Assembly (NCBI GenBank): GCA_016218105.1
Contig: JACRET010000053.1
Span: 1-43,506 of the forward strand
DNA length: 43,506 bases
Origin: Deltaproteobacteria bacterium
GTDB lineage: Bacteria > Desulfobacterota > GWC2-55-46
Direction of reading: 5' to 3'
This document shows positions 33,517 through 42,450 of this stretch, in pieces. The notes below the pieces were generated by a model. The model searched no databases, was not told the DNA's origin, and saw only the letters and a program-made list of their open reading frames with translations. The position numbers and the translations under genes are program-made. Positions within the stretch are counted from its first letter, which is position 1. The number at the start of each line of letters is the position of its first letter.

Positions 33517-34548
33517 ATGCCCGCAAAAAACCCATATACTATTTTTGAAAAAGCCGAAAACAAACGAGGCTCATCGAAGTTCCTTGAGGCGATCCCTCTT
33601 TATCTTGAGGCGAAAAAACTCTCAGGCCACGACAAGGAACTCCGGGGCTCCTGTTATTTTTCCCTGGGCGATACATACAGGATGGTCGGAGAGTTTACGA
33701 AGGCCTGCAAGTGTTATATCGAGGCTTACAGCCAGGTACTCGAACTCGGCGATGAGGCGAGGTCGCTTGACGCTCTCGTTGGGCTTGGGCTCTCCTTGCG
33801 GGCTACGGGGGACTTCAAAGAGGCGCTTGAGCTGTTCAATAAAAGCCTTAAAGGATACAAGAAACTCGATGACAAGGCCGGGGCGGCCTTTACCCTCTGG
33901 GCACGGGCAGGTGCGCTGCGGATAAAAGGCGACCTCAAAGGCACCATAGCCGGGTTCAAAGAAGCCAAAAAGATGTTTGCCCGACAAAAAGACCGCAGCG
34001 GAGAAGGCTACTGCCTTACGGGGCTCGGCGGGGCTTCGCGCGTAAACGGCAGCCACGGAGATTCTTATAAATATTATAAAGAAGCCAACAAGGTATTCAG
34101 AGGGCTTAAAGATACTTTCGGCATAGCCTATTCTTATTGCGGCATAGCCAATTCCTTAAGGATGAAAGGCGACTTCAAGGGCTCATTGGCTTTCTTCAAA
34201 AAGGCAAAGACCAATTATAAGAGGATAGGCGATAAGGTAAGCTACGCCTATACGCTCTGGGGCGAGGGGACCTCATACCAGATACTCGGGAAAGACCACC
34301 TCGCGTTGAAGGACTTCAAAGAGGCGAAAAAACTCTTTACCGAGACAAAAGACAAGAGGGGCCTTATCTATTATCAGCTTTCACTGGGCCAGATGGAATA
34401 TAAGAAAAACCCTAAAAAGGGGATCAAAACCCTTGGCGAGGCGCTTAAAAGGGCGGAGGGGCTCTCCTTGGGCGTAGAGGCGCGCTACGCGAAAGAGGTG
34501 CTTAAGACAATGGAAAAAAGCGGCAACCTCCCGTTGAACCTGGCCTGA
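33517..34548 (+). CDS. Tetratricopeptide-repeat protein
   Basis: The 343-residue product is almost entirely TPR helices. About eight 40-residue units are visible, each with the pattern (A/G)-x3-(L/Y)-x2-(G/A)-x7-A-x4-(K/A): examples are LGDTYRMVGEFTKACKCYIE, LGLSLRATGDFKEALELFNK, CGIANSLRMKGDFKGSLAFF and WGEGTSYQILGKDHLALKDF. It has no signal peptide or membrane helix, so it should be a cytosolic scaffold. The upstream part of the open frame (33334-33516) is repeat DNA and promoter. It lies 35 bases before uppP and may share its transcript. The binding partner is unknown. Confidence 0.85.
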   Translation: MPAKNPYTIFEKAENKRGSSKFLEAIPLYLEAKKLSGHDKELRGSCYFSLGDTYRMVGEFTKACKCYIEAYSQVLELGDEARSLDALVGLGLSLRATGDFKEALELFNKSLKGYKKLDDKAGAAFTLWARAGALRIKGDLKGTIAGFKEAKKMFARQKDRSGEGYCLTGLGGASRVNGSHGDSYKYYKEANKVFRGLKDTFGIAYSYCGIANSLRMKGDFKGSLAFFKKAKTNYKRIGDKVSYAYTLWGEGTSYQILGKDHLALKDFKEAKKLFTETKDKRGLIYYQLSLGQMEYKKNPKKGIKTLGEALKRAEGLSLGVEARYAKEVLKTMEKSGNLPLNLA

Positions 34549-34583
34549 TCTTATCGTGTGTCAAGTAGGAGAAAAGCTCTTTA

Positions 34584-35384
34584 ATGGATCTTACACAGGC
34601 TATTTTACTCGCGTTGGTTCAAGGCATTACCGAATTCCTGCCTATATCGTCAACCGCACACCTGATACTGGTTCCCTTAATCACAACCTGGCCTGACCAG
34701 GGGCTCTCATTTGACGTGGCGCTTAACACCGCCACGTGGCTCGCCGTAGTAATTTATTTCAGGCATGACATCGTAAGCCTCTTCAAGGGATTCATAAGGA
34801 CTTTAAAGGAGAGGGGCTTAAAAGGCAATCACGAAGGCACCCTCGCCTGGATGGTGCTCATAGGGACTATCCCGGTTGGTTTGGGAGGGTTGCTCGCCCA
34901 TGATATTGTAGCGCACGAGCTTCGTACCCTTCAGGTAATCGGCTGGTCTTCGATAATTTGGGGTGTAGTCCTTTGGATAGCCGACAGAAGGCCAGGGAAC
35001 ATCGGCATTAAGGAAGTAGGCTGGCCTGCCGCCATGCTGGTCGGAGTGGCTCAGGCGATCGCCCTCATACCCGGCACCAGCCGTTCGGGCATAACAATGA
35101 CGGGCGGGCTTTTTATGGGGCTTTCGAGACCGGCTTCCGCGCGGCTGTCATTCCTGCTGGCGATAGTTGTAGGGGCGCTTGCCGGAGGCAAGGAAGGGGT
35201 TGATATGGTAAAGGCCGGAATGGACACGCCCTGGCTCGCGGTAATCGTGGGCGCGGCCGTAGCCTTCGTCTCAGCCTACCTCGCCATACATTATTTCCTG
35301 AAGATCATCTCGCGCTCGTCGATGACGCCCTTTGTAATCTACAGGATACTTCTCGGCATCGCGCTCCTCGCGTATGCGTATTAA
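34584..35384 (+). CDS. uppP: Undecaprenyl-diphosphatase UppP (BacA)
   Basis: The 266-residue inner-membrane phosphatase recycles undecaprenyl pyrophosphate to the monophosphate carrier for peptidoglycan and other envelope polymers. The two family signatures are intact: QGITEFLPISSTAHL near 14-28 and PGTSRSGITMTGG near 158-170. Seven or more hydrophobic helices are apparent. Overproduction of this family gives bacitracin tolerance, but here it should be housekeeping. Its TAA stop is part of a MITE-like terminal repeat (TTAACAGGCTGCTG). Confidence 0.95.
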   Translation: MDLTQAILLALVQGITEFLPISSTAHLILVPLITTWPDQGLSFDVALNTATWLAVVIYFRHDIVSLFKGFIRTLKERGLKGNHEGTLAWMVLIGTIPVGLGGLLAHDIVAHELRTLQVIGWSSIIWGVVLWIADRRPGNIGIKEVGWPAAMLVGVAQAIALIPGTSRSGITMTGGLFMGLSRPASARLSFLLAIVVGALAGGKEGVDMVKAGMDTPWLAVIVGAAVAFVSAYLAIHYFLKIISRSSMTPFVIYRILLGIALLAYAY

Positions 35385-35400
35385 CAGGCTGCTGAAAAAG
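35382..35400 (+). repeat. Solo MITE terminal repeat at the uppP stop codon
   Basis: TAACAGGCTGCTGAAAAAG is identical to the left ends of the MITE-like elements. No interior or right end follows, so this is a remnant. Its first triplet is the uppP stop codon. Confidence 0.7.
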
Positions 35401-35421
35401 TTTTTTTATTAAGCACAAATA

Positions 35422-35453
35422 AAAAAGCCCCTGCCATCTGCCAGGGGCTTTTT
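35422..35453. terminator. Bidirectional terminator between uppP and hemL
   Basis: AAAAAGCCCCTG pairs with CAGGGGCTTTTT around an 8-base loop, with A/T-runs that act as T-tracts in both directions. It lies between two convergent genes. Confidence 0.85.
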
Positions 35454-35454
35454 A

Positions 35455-35497
35455 AAAGCCGGTTGGAACACACTGGGCTTAAGCCCAGTGTGGTGGT
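35455..35497. repeat. Hairpin repeat AAAGCCGGTTGGAA, copy 2
   Basis: AAAGCCGGTTGGAA is followed by a perfect 24-base palindrome centred at 35480/35481 (CACACTGGGCTT and its mirror) and TGGTGG. It corresponds to the copy at 2481-2523, whose palindrome is partly eroded. Confidence 0.6.
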
Positions 35498-35582
35498 ATT
35501 TCAGTCTGATAAAAGCCTTTTGCGCTTGGAAGTGAAACGCTGCCGCTCTCTCTCTTTATGCTCTACGCACGATAACCCCGGA

Positions 35583-36866
35583 TCAAATCCCCTTAAAACT
35601 CTTATCAGCCGCCTCAAGGGTCTTTGCTATATCGTCCTTTGAATGCGCCAGGCCTACAAAAACAGCCTCGAACTGTGACGGCGGGAGATAGATCCCGTTC
35701 TTAAGCATCTTCGTAAAATACCTGCCGAAGCGGGCTGTGTCGCATGCCTTGGCGTCGGGCCAGTTTGTAACGGGTCTTTCCGAGAAAAATACCGTAAACA
35801 TCGATCCGGCCACAGCCGTCTGCGCCGGAACGCCGCGCCGCTTTGCTATCTCCGCGATACCGCCGCAGAGCGTTTCGGTAGACTTGAACAGTTTATCGTA
35901 GAGGCCTTTTCCCTGGAGGAGCTTTAATGTCTCGATCCCGGCCGTCATGGCGATCGGATTGCCTGAGAGCGTTCCTGCCTGATATACCGGGCCGGATGGG
36001 GAGATCATCTCCATAATAGCCTTCTTGCCGCCAAACGCTCCCACAGGAAGCCCTCCGCCGATGACTTTGCCGAGGCAGGTGAGGTCAGGGTCGATGTTAT
36101 ATACCTTCTGCGCTCCGCCGTAGCATAATCTAAACCCGCTCATGACCTCATCCATGATAAGGAGAGCGCCGTATTTTTTGCAGAGCCCCTTAAGCCCTTC
36201 CATAAAGCCTTCCTTGGGGAGCACGACCCCCATGTTGCCGGGCGCGCCCTCTACTATAATGCAGGCGACGGCTTCAGGGGCTTTTTCGAATACCGCCTTT
36301 ACGGAATCCAGATCGTTATAAGTGGCTGTAAATGTGTGTTTGGCGAGGTCGGCCGGAACACCCGGGCTGTCCGGCACGCCCAGAGTCGCCATGCCTGAGC
36401 CGGCTTTTACTAGGAGGCTGTCGCCATGGCCGTGATAGCAACCTTCGAATTTTATTATTCCGTCCCTTTTGGTATACGCCCTCGCGAGCCTTATGGCGCT
36501 CATCGTCGCCTCCGTGCCGGAGCTTGCGAACCTGACCATATCCATCGAAGGGAAGGCTTTAAGCGTAAGTTCGGCCAAAATCACCTCAAGCTCGGTCGGA
36601 GCGCCGTAGCTTGTGCCCTTGTCCAGGGCCTTTTTCAAAGCGGCTGTGACTTTTGGGTGCGCGTGCCCCAGTATCATCGGCCCCCAGGAGCCGATATAGT
36701 CTATGTATTCGTTTCCGTCGGCATCATATATCTTGGAGCCTTTTGCCTTTGATATAAAAAGAGGGCCGCCGCCAACGGCCTTAAACGCCCTTACGGGACT
36801 GTTTACCCCGCCAGGTATGATTTTTACCGCTTTTTTAAATATTTGCGCCGATTTTTTTGTCCCCAT
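35583..36866 (-). CDS. hemL: Glutamate-1-semialdehyde 2,1-aminomutase
   Basis: The 427-residue PLP enzyme makes 5-aminolevulinate in the C5 haem pathway. The PLP lysine is K267 in [18 protein letters not shown], and the partner acid is D239 in [26 protein letters not shown] and [15 protein letters not shown] are the expected substrate and cofactor loops. One conserved loop reads VEGAPGNMG where the family usually has VEPVAGNMG, three changed residues next to a catalytic-pocket region; activity is still likely. It is a single gene with no other hem gene beside it. Confidence 0.94.
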   Translation of the reverse strand: MGTKKSAQIFKKAVKIIPGGVNSPVRAFKAVGGGPLFISKAKGSKIYDADGNEYIDYIGSWGPMILGHAHPKVTAALKKALDKGTSYGAPTELEVILAELTLKAFPSMDMVRFASSGTEATMSAIRLARAYTKRDGIIKFEGCYHGHGDSLLVKAGSGMATLGVPDSPGVPADLAKHTFTATYNDLDSVKAVFEKAPEAVACIIVEGAPGNMGVVLPKEGFMEGLKGLCKKYGALLIMDEVMSGFRLCYGGAQKVYNIDPDLTCLGKVIGGGLPVGAFGGKKAIMEMISPSGPVYQAGTLSGNPIAMTAGIETLKLLQGKGLYDKLFKSTETLCGGIAEIAKRRGVPAQTAVAGSMFTVFFSERPVTNWPDAKACDTARFGRYFTKMLKNGIYLPPSQFEAVFVGLAHSKDDIAKTLEAADKSFKGI

Positions 36867-37052
36867 CCGCTAAACTCCTTTTTACGAAGCCGGTCTTTTG
36901 ATTACCGTAGTATCCTACCTGAATGGCCGAATCTGTGTCAATCCATATTTGCGCTGACACGCCGTGGTGTGAAAATGGATCGCGGGCGCATTCCCCATAG
37001 GCTTTTGAGGGGGCTTCAATATAAAAGGATAAGTAATCTGATCTTAACGGGC

Positions 37053-37086
37053 CTGTAATAATTCTGTAACATTCAGGGTTTAATAT
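37053..37086 (+). promoter_or_regulatory. Pho box and -10 ahead of the 58-aa gene and phosphate porin
   Basis: Two direct repeats CTGTAAT and CTGTAAC start exactly 11 bases apart (37053 and 37064), as in the PhoB-binding Pho box. Ten bases after the second repeat comes TAATAT, a good -10. The same geometry occurs ahead of pstS, which supports both calls. Confidence 0.8.
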
Positions 37087-37115
37087 CTGATAAAAAAGAG
37101 AAAGGAGAATAGAAT

Positions 37116-37292
37116 ATGGAATGTCCATATTTGGAGGCCGGAACAGTGCATGTGTGCGGGGCCTCGACCAGGATGATGGAGACGACAAGAGATGACGAAG
37201 AGGAATACTGCGCCACGGAGGAGCATTACAGGTGCCCGATGCTCCTGTCATATGTGCTTCGCGGCGGAAATGGCGATTTGAATCTAAATTAA
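37116..37292 (+). CDS. Uncharacterised 58-residue four-cysteine protein (Pho-regulated candidate)
   Basis: A short frame with an AGGAG site 7 bases before its ATG. The product begins MECPYLEAGTVHVCGASTRM and continues METTRDDEEEYCATEEHYRC then PMLLSYVLRG. It has four cysteines (C3, C14, C32, C40) with two nearby histidines, a likely small metal- or cluster-binding fold, and no secretion signal. It is the first gene after a Pho box and 26 bases before the phosphate porin, so it should be induced by phosphate starvation together with it. I know no function for it. Confidence 0.7.
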   Translation: MECPYLEAGTVHVCGASTRMMETTRDDEEEYCATEEHYRCPMLLSYVLRGGNGDLNLN

Positions 37293-37318
37293 ACATAGGC
37301 AAAGGAGGAATATTCAGG

Positions 37319-38491
37319 ATGAAGAGAAAGATGTTTGCTCTGTTGTTTCTGTCGGGATTGATGGTGAGCGGGCCTGCCTTCGCCGAAGGTTTTGTCTTTG
37401 GAGAGGAGACCAAGGGGGTCACATTTACGTCCAATGAATCTGACCTGAACGTAAGGATACGACTGCAGCCGAGGTTCGATTACGGTGATATAATAAAAAG
37501 TGAGGACGGAAAATCCTACGAGAGCGAAAGCGACCTCTATTTACGCAGGGTACGCCTGGAGCTTGGAGGCCGTCTCCTTACAAAGACATTGAAATACAAC
37601 CTGACCCTTTCAGCGGACAAATGGGATCAGGCTGGGCACACTAATGCCGTAAGCCTCCTCTATTCCTATGTGCAATGGGACGCCGATGACGCCCTTTCGC
37701 TGTTTGCGGGTAAATACAAGCTCCCATACTCAAGGGTCTCGCTTACGTCCTCGTCAAAACAACTTTTGGTAGAAAGGCCGGTATCCACCGAAGCCGCCAA
37801 GAAAGTCTTTGGCAAGACTGATGCCTATTACCAGCCAAAAGTCTCGGCAAGCGGTAAATTCATCGAAGGGGTTGTCGCTTACGAGCTGGCCTTTGCGGAC
37901 GGCTGGCAGAACGGCGAGGCGATACAGACGGGCCGGACGGTCCAGAAGGCCAATCCCTTATATATAGCCCGCGTAGAGTTGTCGCCCCCTGGCTGGATAG
38001 AGAAGTCAAAGAGTGACGCCCCTCTCGGCAAGGGCCAGCACCTGACATTGGGCGTGAATTTCGCGAAGCAGGGCGGCATAGAGTACAAGGAGAACGGGAA
38101 CGCAGAGGACAGGAGCCTCTGGGGAGTGGATATTTCAGGGCATTATAAGGGATTTAGCGCAGAGTTCGAATATAACGCCTGGGATGTCGACTCTGACGAC
38201 TCTGCCGTAACAGACACAAAACCAAGGGGTTGGTACGCCCAGGCAGGGTACTTTATCGATGGGTTGAACATAGAACCCGCCGTGCGCTACGAGGTCTATG
38301 ATCAGAACTCAAACAGGGACGAGATGACGGAGACTGACACAACCGCTGGAGTCAACTGGTACGCTAAAGGGCACAGCCTTAAACTCGGCGCGAACTGGGT
38401 CCATGCCGAATATGACGCCAACGCAAGCGGCAGGCTGACAAACGACGACAAGAAGGACACTTATCAGATACAGGCCCAGATGTACTTCTAG
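37319..38491 (+). CDS. Phosphate-selective porin (OprP/OprO type)
   Basis: The ATG at 37319 follows AGGAGG and gives a 390-residue protein with a signal peptide (MFALLFLSGLMVSGPAFA, cleaved before E). The mature part is beta-barrel-like and ends in QIQAQMYF, with the terminal phenylalanine typical of outer-membrane proteins. SDLYLRRVRLELGGRLLTKT and ALSLFAGKYKLPYSRVSLTS are characteristic of the phosphate-selective porin O/P family, which takes up phosphate or polyphosphate. It sits in the Pho-box unit just before pst genes. Its TAG stop is the first triplet of a MITE-like element. Confidence 0.88.
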   Translation: MKRKMFALLFLSGLMVSGPAFAEGFVFGEETKGVTFTSNESDLNVRIRLQPRFDYGDIIKSEDGKSYESESDLYLRRVRLELGGRLLTKTLKYNLTLSADKWDQAGHTNAVSLLYSYVQWDADDALSLFAGKYKLPYSRVSLTSSSKQLLVERPVSTEAAKKVFGKTDAYYQPKVSASGKFIEGVVAYELAFADGWQNGEAIQTGRTVQKANPLYIARVELSPPGWIEKSKSDAPLGKGQHLTLGVNFAKQGGIEYKENGNAEDRSLWGVDISGHYKGFSAEFEYNAWDVDSDDSAVTDTKPRGWYAQAGYFIDGLNIEPAVRYEVYDQNSNRDEMTETDTTAGVNWYAKGHSLKLGANWVHAEYDANASGRLTNDDKKDTYQIQAQMYF

Positions 38492-38615
38492 AAGGCTGCT
38501 GAAAAAGTCCATCTGCTTCGTTGTCAGCGTCGCTCCGTCACTGCGGCGTACAGACAAAGTACGCCTCATTCCTCGCTTCTCGACGCCTTGCAGCTGAAGC
38601 TTTCAGCAACCTTCA
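38489..38615. mobile_element. MITE-like element 4 between the porin and pstS
   Basis: The left end TAGAAGGCTGCTGAAAAAG and the right end, GAAGGTTGCTGAAAG on the opposite strand, form inverted repeats. The interior hairpin is GCGGCGTACAGACAAAGTAC followed by GCC. It lacks the clustered-hairpin insert. It ends about 60 bases before the Pho box of pstS, and supplies the porin's stop codon. Confidence 0.7.
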
Positions 38616-38676
38616 AACTCTGATTGACCGGGGGCGAAACCGCCCCCCCGTGTATTGTCTCGCCAACTTCATCGGC

Positions 38677-38709
38677 TTGTAACATTCCTGTAACATAACC
38701 CTGATACTA
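38677..38709 (+). promoter_or_regulatory. Pho box and -10 ahead of pstS
   Basis: TTGTAAC (38677) and CTGTAAC (38688) are direct repeats 11 bases apart. The -10 element TACTAA begins 10 bases after the second repeat, and pstS starts at 38737. Spacing matches that of the box at 37053, so PhoB-type activation is likely. Confidence 0.85.
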
Positions 38710-38736
38710 ATATATAAAAACAAGAGGGAAGACCAA

Positions 38737-39777
38737 ATGAAAAAAATCCTGATGTCCATAGCGGCTCTTATAGTCTGTTTCGGTGCGGCTGGTACGGCGA
38801 TGGCGGAGAACCTCATTACCGGCGCCGGAGCCACGTTCCCGTATCCGCTCTACGCCAAGTGGGCCTTTGAGTACCAGAAGAAGAGCGGGGTCAAGATAAA
38901 CTACCAGTCGATTGGCAGCGGCGGCGGCATAAAGCAGATAAAGGCCAAGACGGTAGATTTCGGGGCAAGCGACGCGCCTTTGACGGCCAAAGACCTTCAG
39001 GCCTCCGGGCTGGTGCAGTTTCCGATGGCAATAGGCGGTGTGGTTCCTGTGATTAATGTTAAGGGTATAAACGCCGGCCAGCTGAAGCTGACGCCGGATG
39101 TCCTTGCGGATCTATACCTCGGCAAGATCACCAAATGGAACGATAAGAAAATAGCGGATTTAAATGCGGGCGTAACCCTCCCTGACGACACCATTACGGT
39201 AGTCCACCGCTCGGACGGCAGCGGCACCACATGGATATTCACCAACTACCTCGACAAGGTAAGCAGGGAATGGCACGACAAGGCGGGCTTCGGCACGGCG
39301 GTAAACTGGCCCGCGGGCGTTGGCGGCAAGGGAAATGAAGGTGTAGCCACCTACGTAAAGAGGATAAAGAACACGATAGGCTACGTGGAATACGCCTATG
39401 CCCTGCAGAATAAGCTTGTCCACTCCAGGCTCCAGAATAAGGAAAAGGCCTTTGTAGAACCATCGATGGAAAGCTTTACGGCGGCGGCTGCCGGGGCTGA
39501 TTGGAAAAATACCCCGGGCTATGCGGTCGTCCTTACAGACCAGCCAGGAAAGAATTCGTGGCCAATCGCGGGCGCGACATTCGTAATTGTCCATGAAAAG
39601 CCCGAGAAGTGCGACAACGCAGGGGCGGTACTCGGCTTTTTGGACTGGGCTTACAAAAATGGAGCTGATATGGCGAAGTCGCTTGATTATGTGCCTATAC
39701 CGAAGCCGGTCTACGAGGTTATGGAAGGGACGTGGAGAAAAGAGATAACCTGCAACGGCCAGCCTCTCTGGAAGTAG
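38737..39777 (+). CDS. pstS: Phosphate ABC transporter periplasmic binding protein PstS
   Basis: A 346-residue periplasmic phosphate-binding protein with signal peptide (IAALIVCFGAAGTAMA). The phosphate-binding segments of the family are present: TGAGATFPYPLYAKW near the start, IGSGGGIKQIKAKTVDFGAS, and HRSDGSGTTWIFTNYL. It delivers phosphate to PstC/PstA. It is preceded by a Pho box, and followed by a hairpin before pstC that probably reduces transcription of the later genes. Confidence 0.96.
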   Translation: MKKILMSIAALIVCFGAAGTAMAENLITGAGATFPYPLYAKWAFEYQKKSGVKINYQSIGSGGGIKQIKAKTVDFGASDAPLTAKDLQASGLVQFPMAIGGVVPVINVKGINAGQLKLTPDVLADLYLGKITKWNDKKIADLNAGVTLPDDTITVVHRSDGSGTTWIFTNYLDKVSREWHDKAGFGTAVNWPAGVGGKGNEGVATYVKRIKNTIGYVEYAYALQNKLVHSRLQNKEKAFVEPSMESFTAAAAGADWKNTPGYAVVLTDQPGKNSWPIAGATFVIVHEKPEKCDNAGAVLGFLDWAYKNGADMAKSLDYVPIPKPVYEVMEGTWRKEITCNGQPLWK

Positions 39778-39806
39778 CACAAACAGATTGAATTTTACGA
39801 CAGGCT

Positions 39807-39836
39807 GCCCCGGGTCACACCGGGGCAATGCTTTTT
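39807..39836 (+). terminator. Attenuator-like hairpin between pstS and pstC
   Basis: GCCCCGG pairs with CCGGGGC around a 6-base loop, followed after AATG by CTTTTTT. The stem is short and the T-run is offset, so read-through is likely. It would leave more pstS than pstCAB message, as is usual for binding-protein operons. Confidence 0.6.
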
Positions 39837-39888
39837 TACGGATTGCCCATTCGCGGGCTTTATACTATAATGCTCCTCACTCAGACCC

Positions 39889-40827
39889 ATGCGATTTCTC
39901 GATAGACATAAGGCCGATAAGCTAGGGGACGCTATCTTCAAGAGGGTATCATATTTCTTCGCCCTCTCAGTGATTGTCCTGATGGCGCTCATCTTTATCA
40001 TCCTCCTCAAAGAGTCGTTCCTTTCGATCAAGACGTTTGGGTTCGGGTTTATCTACTCATCAGCCTGGGACCCGGTTGCCTCGGATTTCGGCGCCCTGCC
40101 CGCCATCTACGGAACGCTGGTATCATCCGCTATCGCCATAGTGATAGCGGTCCCTGTAAGCCTCGGCATCGCGATATTTTTAACTGAAATGGCCCCGAAG
40201 AGCCTCAAAGGCCCGATAGGAACGGCTATCGAGCTGTTGGCGTCCATACCTTCCATAATCTACGGCATGTGGGGGCTCTTTATATTCGCCCCGTTCCTGG
40301 CTGAATACGTTGAGCCGTACATGACAGAGTACCTCGGTTTCATCCCGCTCTTTCAGGGCGCGCCTTTGGGGATCGGGATGCTGCCGGCGGGCTTCATACT
40401 CGCGATAATGATCATCCCGTTCATCTCCTCCGTCACAAGGGACGTATTCCATATGGTGCCTCCGATGCTTAAGGAATCGGGTTACGGCGTAGGGGCCACC
40501 AAATGGGAGGTTATCAGGAAAGTAGTGATCCCCTATACCCGCTCAGGCATAATCGGCGCGATAATACTGGGGCTCGGAAGGGCGCTTGGCGAGACGATGG
40601 CCGTTACCTTCGTGATCGGAAATTCGCACAAGATAAGCGCCGCGCTCCTTGACCCCGCCACGTCCATTTCAGCGACACTCGCCAACGAATTTACCGAAGC
40701 GGTCGAGGATCTTTATCTTTCGAGCCTCATTGAATTGGGGCTTATATTATTTGTGATCACGTTCATAGTGCTTGCGCTGGCGAAGCTCCTGATAAGCAGG
40801 TTCAGCTATCAGGGCGGGAAGTTTTAG
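39889..40827 (+). CDS. pstC: Phosphate ABC transporter permease PstC
   Basis: The 312-residue inner-membrane permease has about six transmembrane helices and the ABC-permease EAA-type loop (GYGVGATKWEVIRKVVIPYT). The family signatures IELLASIPSIIYGMWGLFIF and LGRALGETMAVTFVIG are both present. It pairs with PstA as the channel. No strong ribosome-binding site precedes the start. The gene lies 111 bases after pstS and abuts pstA with one base between. Confidence 0.95.
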   Translation: MRFLDRHKADKLGDAIFKRVSYFFALSVIVLMALIFIILLKESFLSIKTFGFGFIYSSAWDPVASDFGALPAIYGTLVSSAIAIVIAVPVSLGIAIFLTEMAPKSLKGPIGTAIELLASIPSIIYGMWGLFIFAPFLAEYVEPYMTEYLGFIPLFQGAPLGIGMLPAGFILAIMIIPFISSVTRDVFHMVPPMLKESGYGVGATKWEVIRKVVIPYTRSGIIGAIILGLGRALGETMAVTFVIGNSHKISAALLDPATSISATLANEFTEAVEDLYLSSLIELGLILFVITFIVLALAKLLISRFSYQGGKF

Positions 40828-40828
40828 C

Positions 40829-41671
40829 ATGGACTTTCATTATTTAAAAAGAAAATTCTATAACCTTCTGGCCCTTACCGTCTCCATACTTTCAGCCGGT
40901 TTCGGCATTTTCTTTCTTTTCTGGATATTGAAGGACGTGATCTCATTCGGCTTTCCGGCCTTGAGCGCCGGGTTTTTTACGGAGCTTCCCGCGCCTCCCG
41001 GAGCCGAAGGGGGCGGGCTCGCCAACGCTATATTTGGCACGATCCTGATAACCTGCATAGCTACCGCCATAGGCGTGCCTTCCGGGATACTCGCGGGCAC
41101 TTACCTTTCTGAATACGGCAGAAAAAGCAGGATCGCTTCCGCCGTCAGGTTTCTTTCAGATATACTCGTAAGCGCCCCATCCATCGTCATAGGCGTGTTT
41201 GTCTACGCCCTACTCGTAAAGCCGTTCGGGGGCTTCTCGGCGATAGCGGGCGCGGTCGCGCTCTCGATTATCATGCTTCCGGTCGTGATCAGGACCGCCG
41301 AAGAGATGCTGAAACTGGTTCCGGATTCCACGAGGGAGGCGGCCCTGGCCCTGGGCGCGCCGCACTGGAAGGTCACTCTGTTCGTAGTCTACAGAGGGGC
41401 CTTGCGCGGCATCACTACGGGGGTCATGCTCGCGGTGGCGAGGGTATCGGGAGAGACGGCGCCGCTTTTGTTCACGTCGTTCAACAATTCATTCTGGAAT
41501 TTTAAACTGACCGAGCCGACGGCCACGCTTACCGTGACGATATTCAATTACGCTCTAGGCCCGTACGAAGACTGGCACCAAATGGCGTGGGGCGGGGCGT
41601 TTTTAATAACCGTAATAGTATTGCTTGTTAATTTGATTTCGAGGATAATAGTCAGAGGGAAGGCGAGTTGA
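40829..41671 (+). CDS. pstA: Phosphate ABC transporter permease PstA
   Basis: A 280-residue inner-membrane permease with six helices. [40 protein letters not shown] and [15 protein letters not shown] are conserved PstA features; the last is the partner of the PstC GETMAV motif. It begins one base after pstC ends, and its stop overlaps the pstB start (TGATG), pointing to translational coupling. Confidence 0.95.
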   Translation: MDFHYLKRKFYNLLALTVSILSAGFGIFFLFWILKDVISFGFPALSAGFFTELPAPPGAEGGGLANAIFGTILITCIATAIGVPSGILAGTYLSEYGRKSRIASAVRFLSDILVSAPSIVIGVFVYALLVKPFGGFSAIAGAVALSIIMLPVVIRTAEEMLKLVPDSTREAALALGAPHWKVTLFVVYRGALRGITTGVMLAVARVSGETAPLLFTSFNNSFWNFKLTEPTATLTVTIFNYALGPYEDWHQMAWGGAFLITVIVLLVNLISRIIVRGKAS

Positions 41672-42423
41672 TGGATAAGATCACGATTAAAAACCTTAAT
41701 TTCTTCTACGGCGCCAAGCAGGCCCTCAAGAGTGTCAATCTCTCCGTTAAAGAGAAGGAGATAACCGCCCTCATCGGCCCCTCGGGCTGCGGCAAGACCA
41801 CGTTCCTCAGATGCCTTAACAGGATGCACGACCTCTACCCAGGGAACCGCTACGAGGGAGAGATAGTCCTGGACAAGCAGAATATCCTCGAGAAAGGCCT
41901 GGACCTTATAAAGCTGCGATCCAAGGTCGGAATGGTATTTCAGAAGCCGACGCCGTTCCCGATGTCCATTTACGAGAATATCGCCTTCGGGCTCAAGCTC
42001 ATGGGCATAAACAAGAAAAAAGATATCGCAGAGCGCGTGGAGAAGGCGCTTAAGGACTCCGCGCTTTGGGACGAGATCAAGGACAGGCTCCACGGCCCGG
42101 CCCTCTCGCTTTCAGGGGGCCAGCAGCAGAGGCTTTGCATAGCGAGGGCGGTGGCGGTCGAGCCAGAGGTAATCCTGATGGACGAGCCCTGCTCGGCCCT
42201 CGACCCTGTGGCGACCGCAAAAATAGAAGACCTGATGACCGATCTGAAAAAATACTATACGGTCGTAATAGTCACTCATAACATGCAGCAGGCCGCGAGG
42301 GTCTCCGAATATACGGGTTTTTTCATGCTCGGGGAGGTGGTGGAGTTCGACATCACCCAGAAGATATTCACCGCGCCCTCGAACAAACTTACGGAAGATT
42401 ACATAACCGGAAGATTCGGTTAG
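41671..42423 (+). CDS. pstB: Phosphate ABC transporter ATPase PstB
   Basis: The ATG at 41671 gives a 250-residue ATPase; a TTG one codon earlier is unlikely. Walker [10 protein letters not shown] is at residues 36-44, the ABC signature LSGGQ at 146-150, and Walker B VILMDEP at 166-172. The PstB-type insert [16 protein letters not shown] and the [20 protein letters not shown] end are also typical. It drives phosphate import with PstSCA and takes part in Pho signalling. Confidence 0.97.
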   Translation: MDKITIKNLNFFYGAKQALKSVNLSVKEKEITALIGPSGCGKTTFLRCLNRMHDLYPGNRYEGEIVLDKQNILEKGLDLIKLRSKVGMVFQKPTPFPMSIYENIAFGLKLMGINKKKDIAERVEKALKDSALWDEIKDRLHGPALSLSGGQQQRLCIARAVAVEPEVILMDEPCSALDPVATAKIEDLMTDLKKYYTVVIVTHNMQQAARVSEYTGFFMLGEVVEFDITQKIFTAPSNKLTEDYITGRFG

Positions 42424-42450
42424 TCCGTTTTTTTATTTACAGGAGGAGAA

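Noticed and set aside
36835-37434. 199-codon minus-strand open frame covering the Pho-box region
   Set aside because: It runs antisense through the Pho box, the 58-aa gene and the porin start, has no ribosome-binding site, and its translation (many Pro/Ser/Arg) resembles no protein.
41548-42093. 181-codon minus-strand frame over pstA/pstB
   Set aside because: Antisense shadow of two unmistakable genes.
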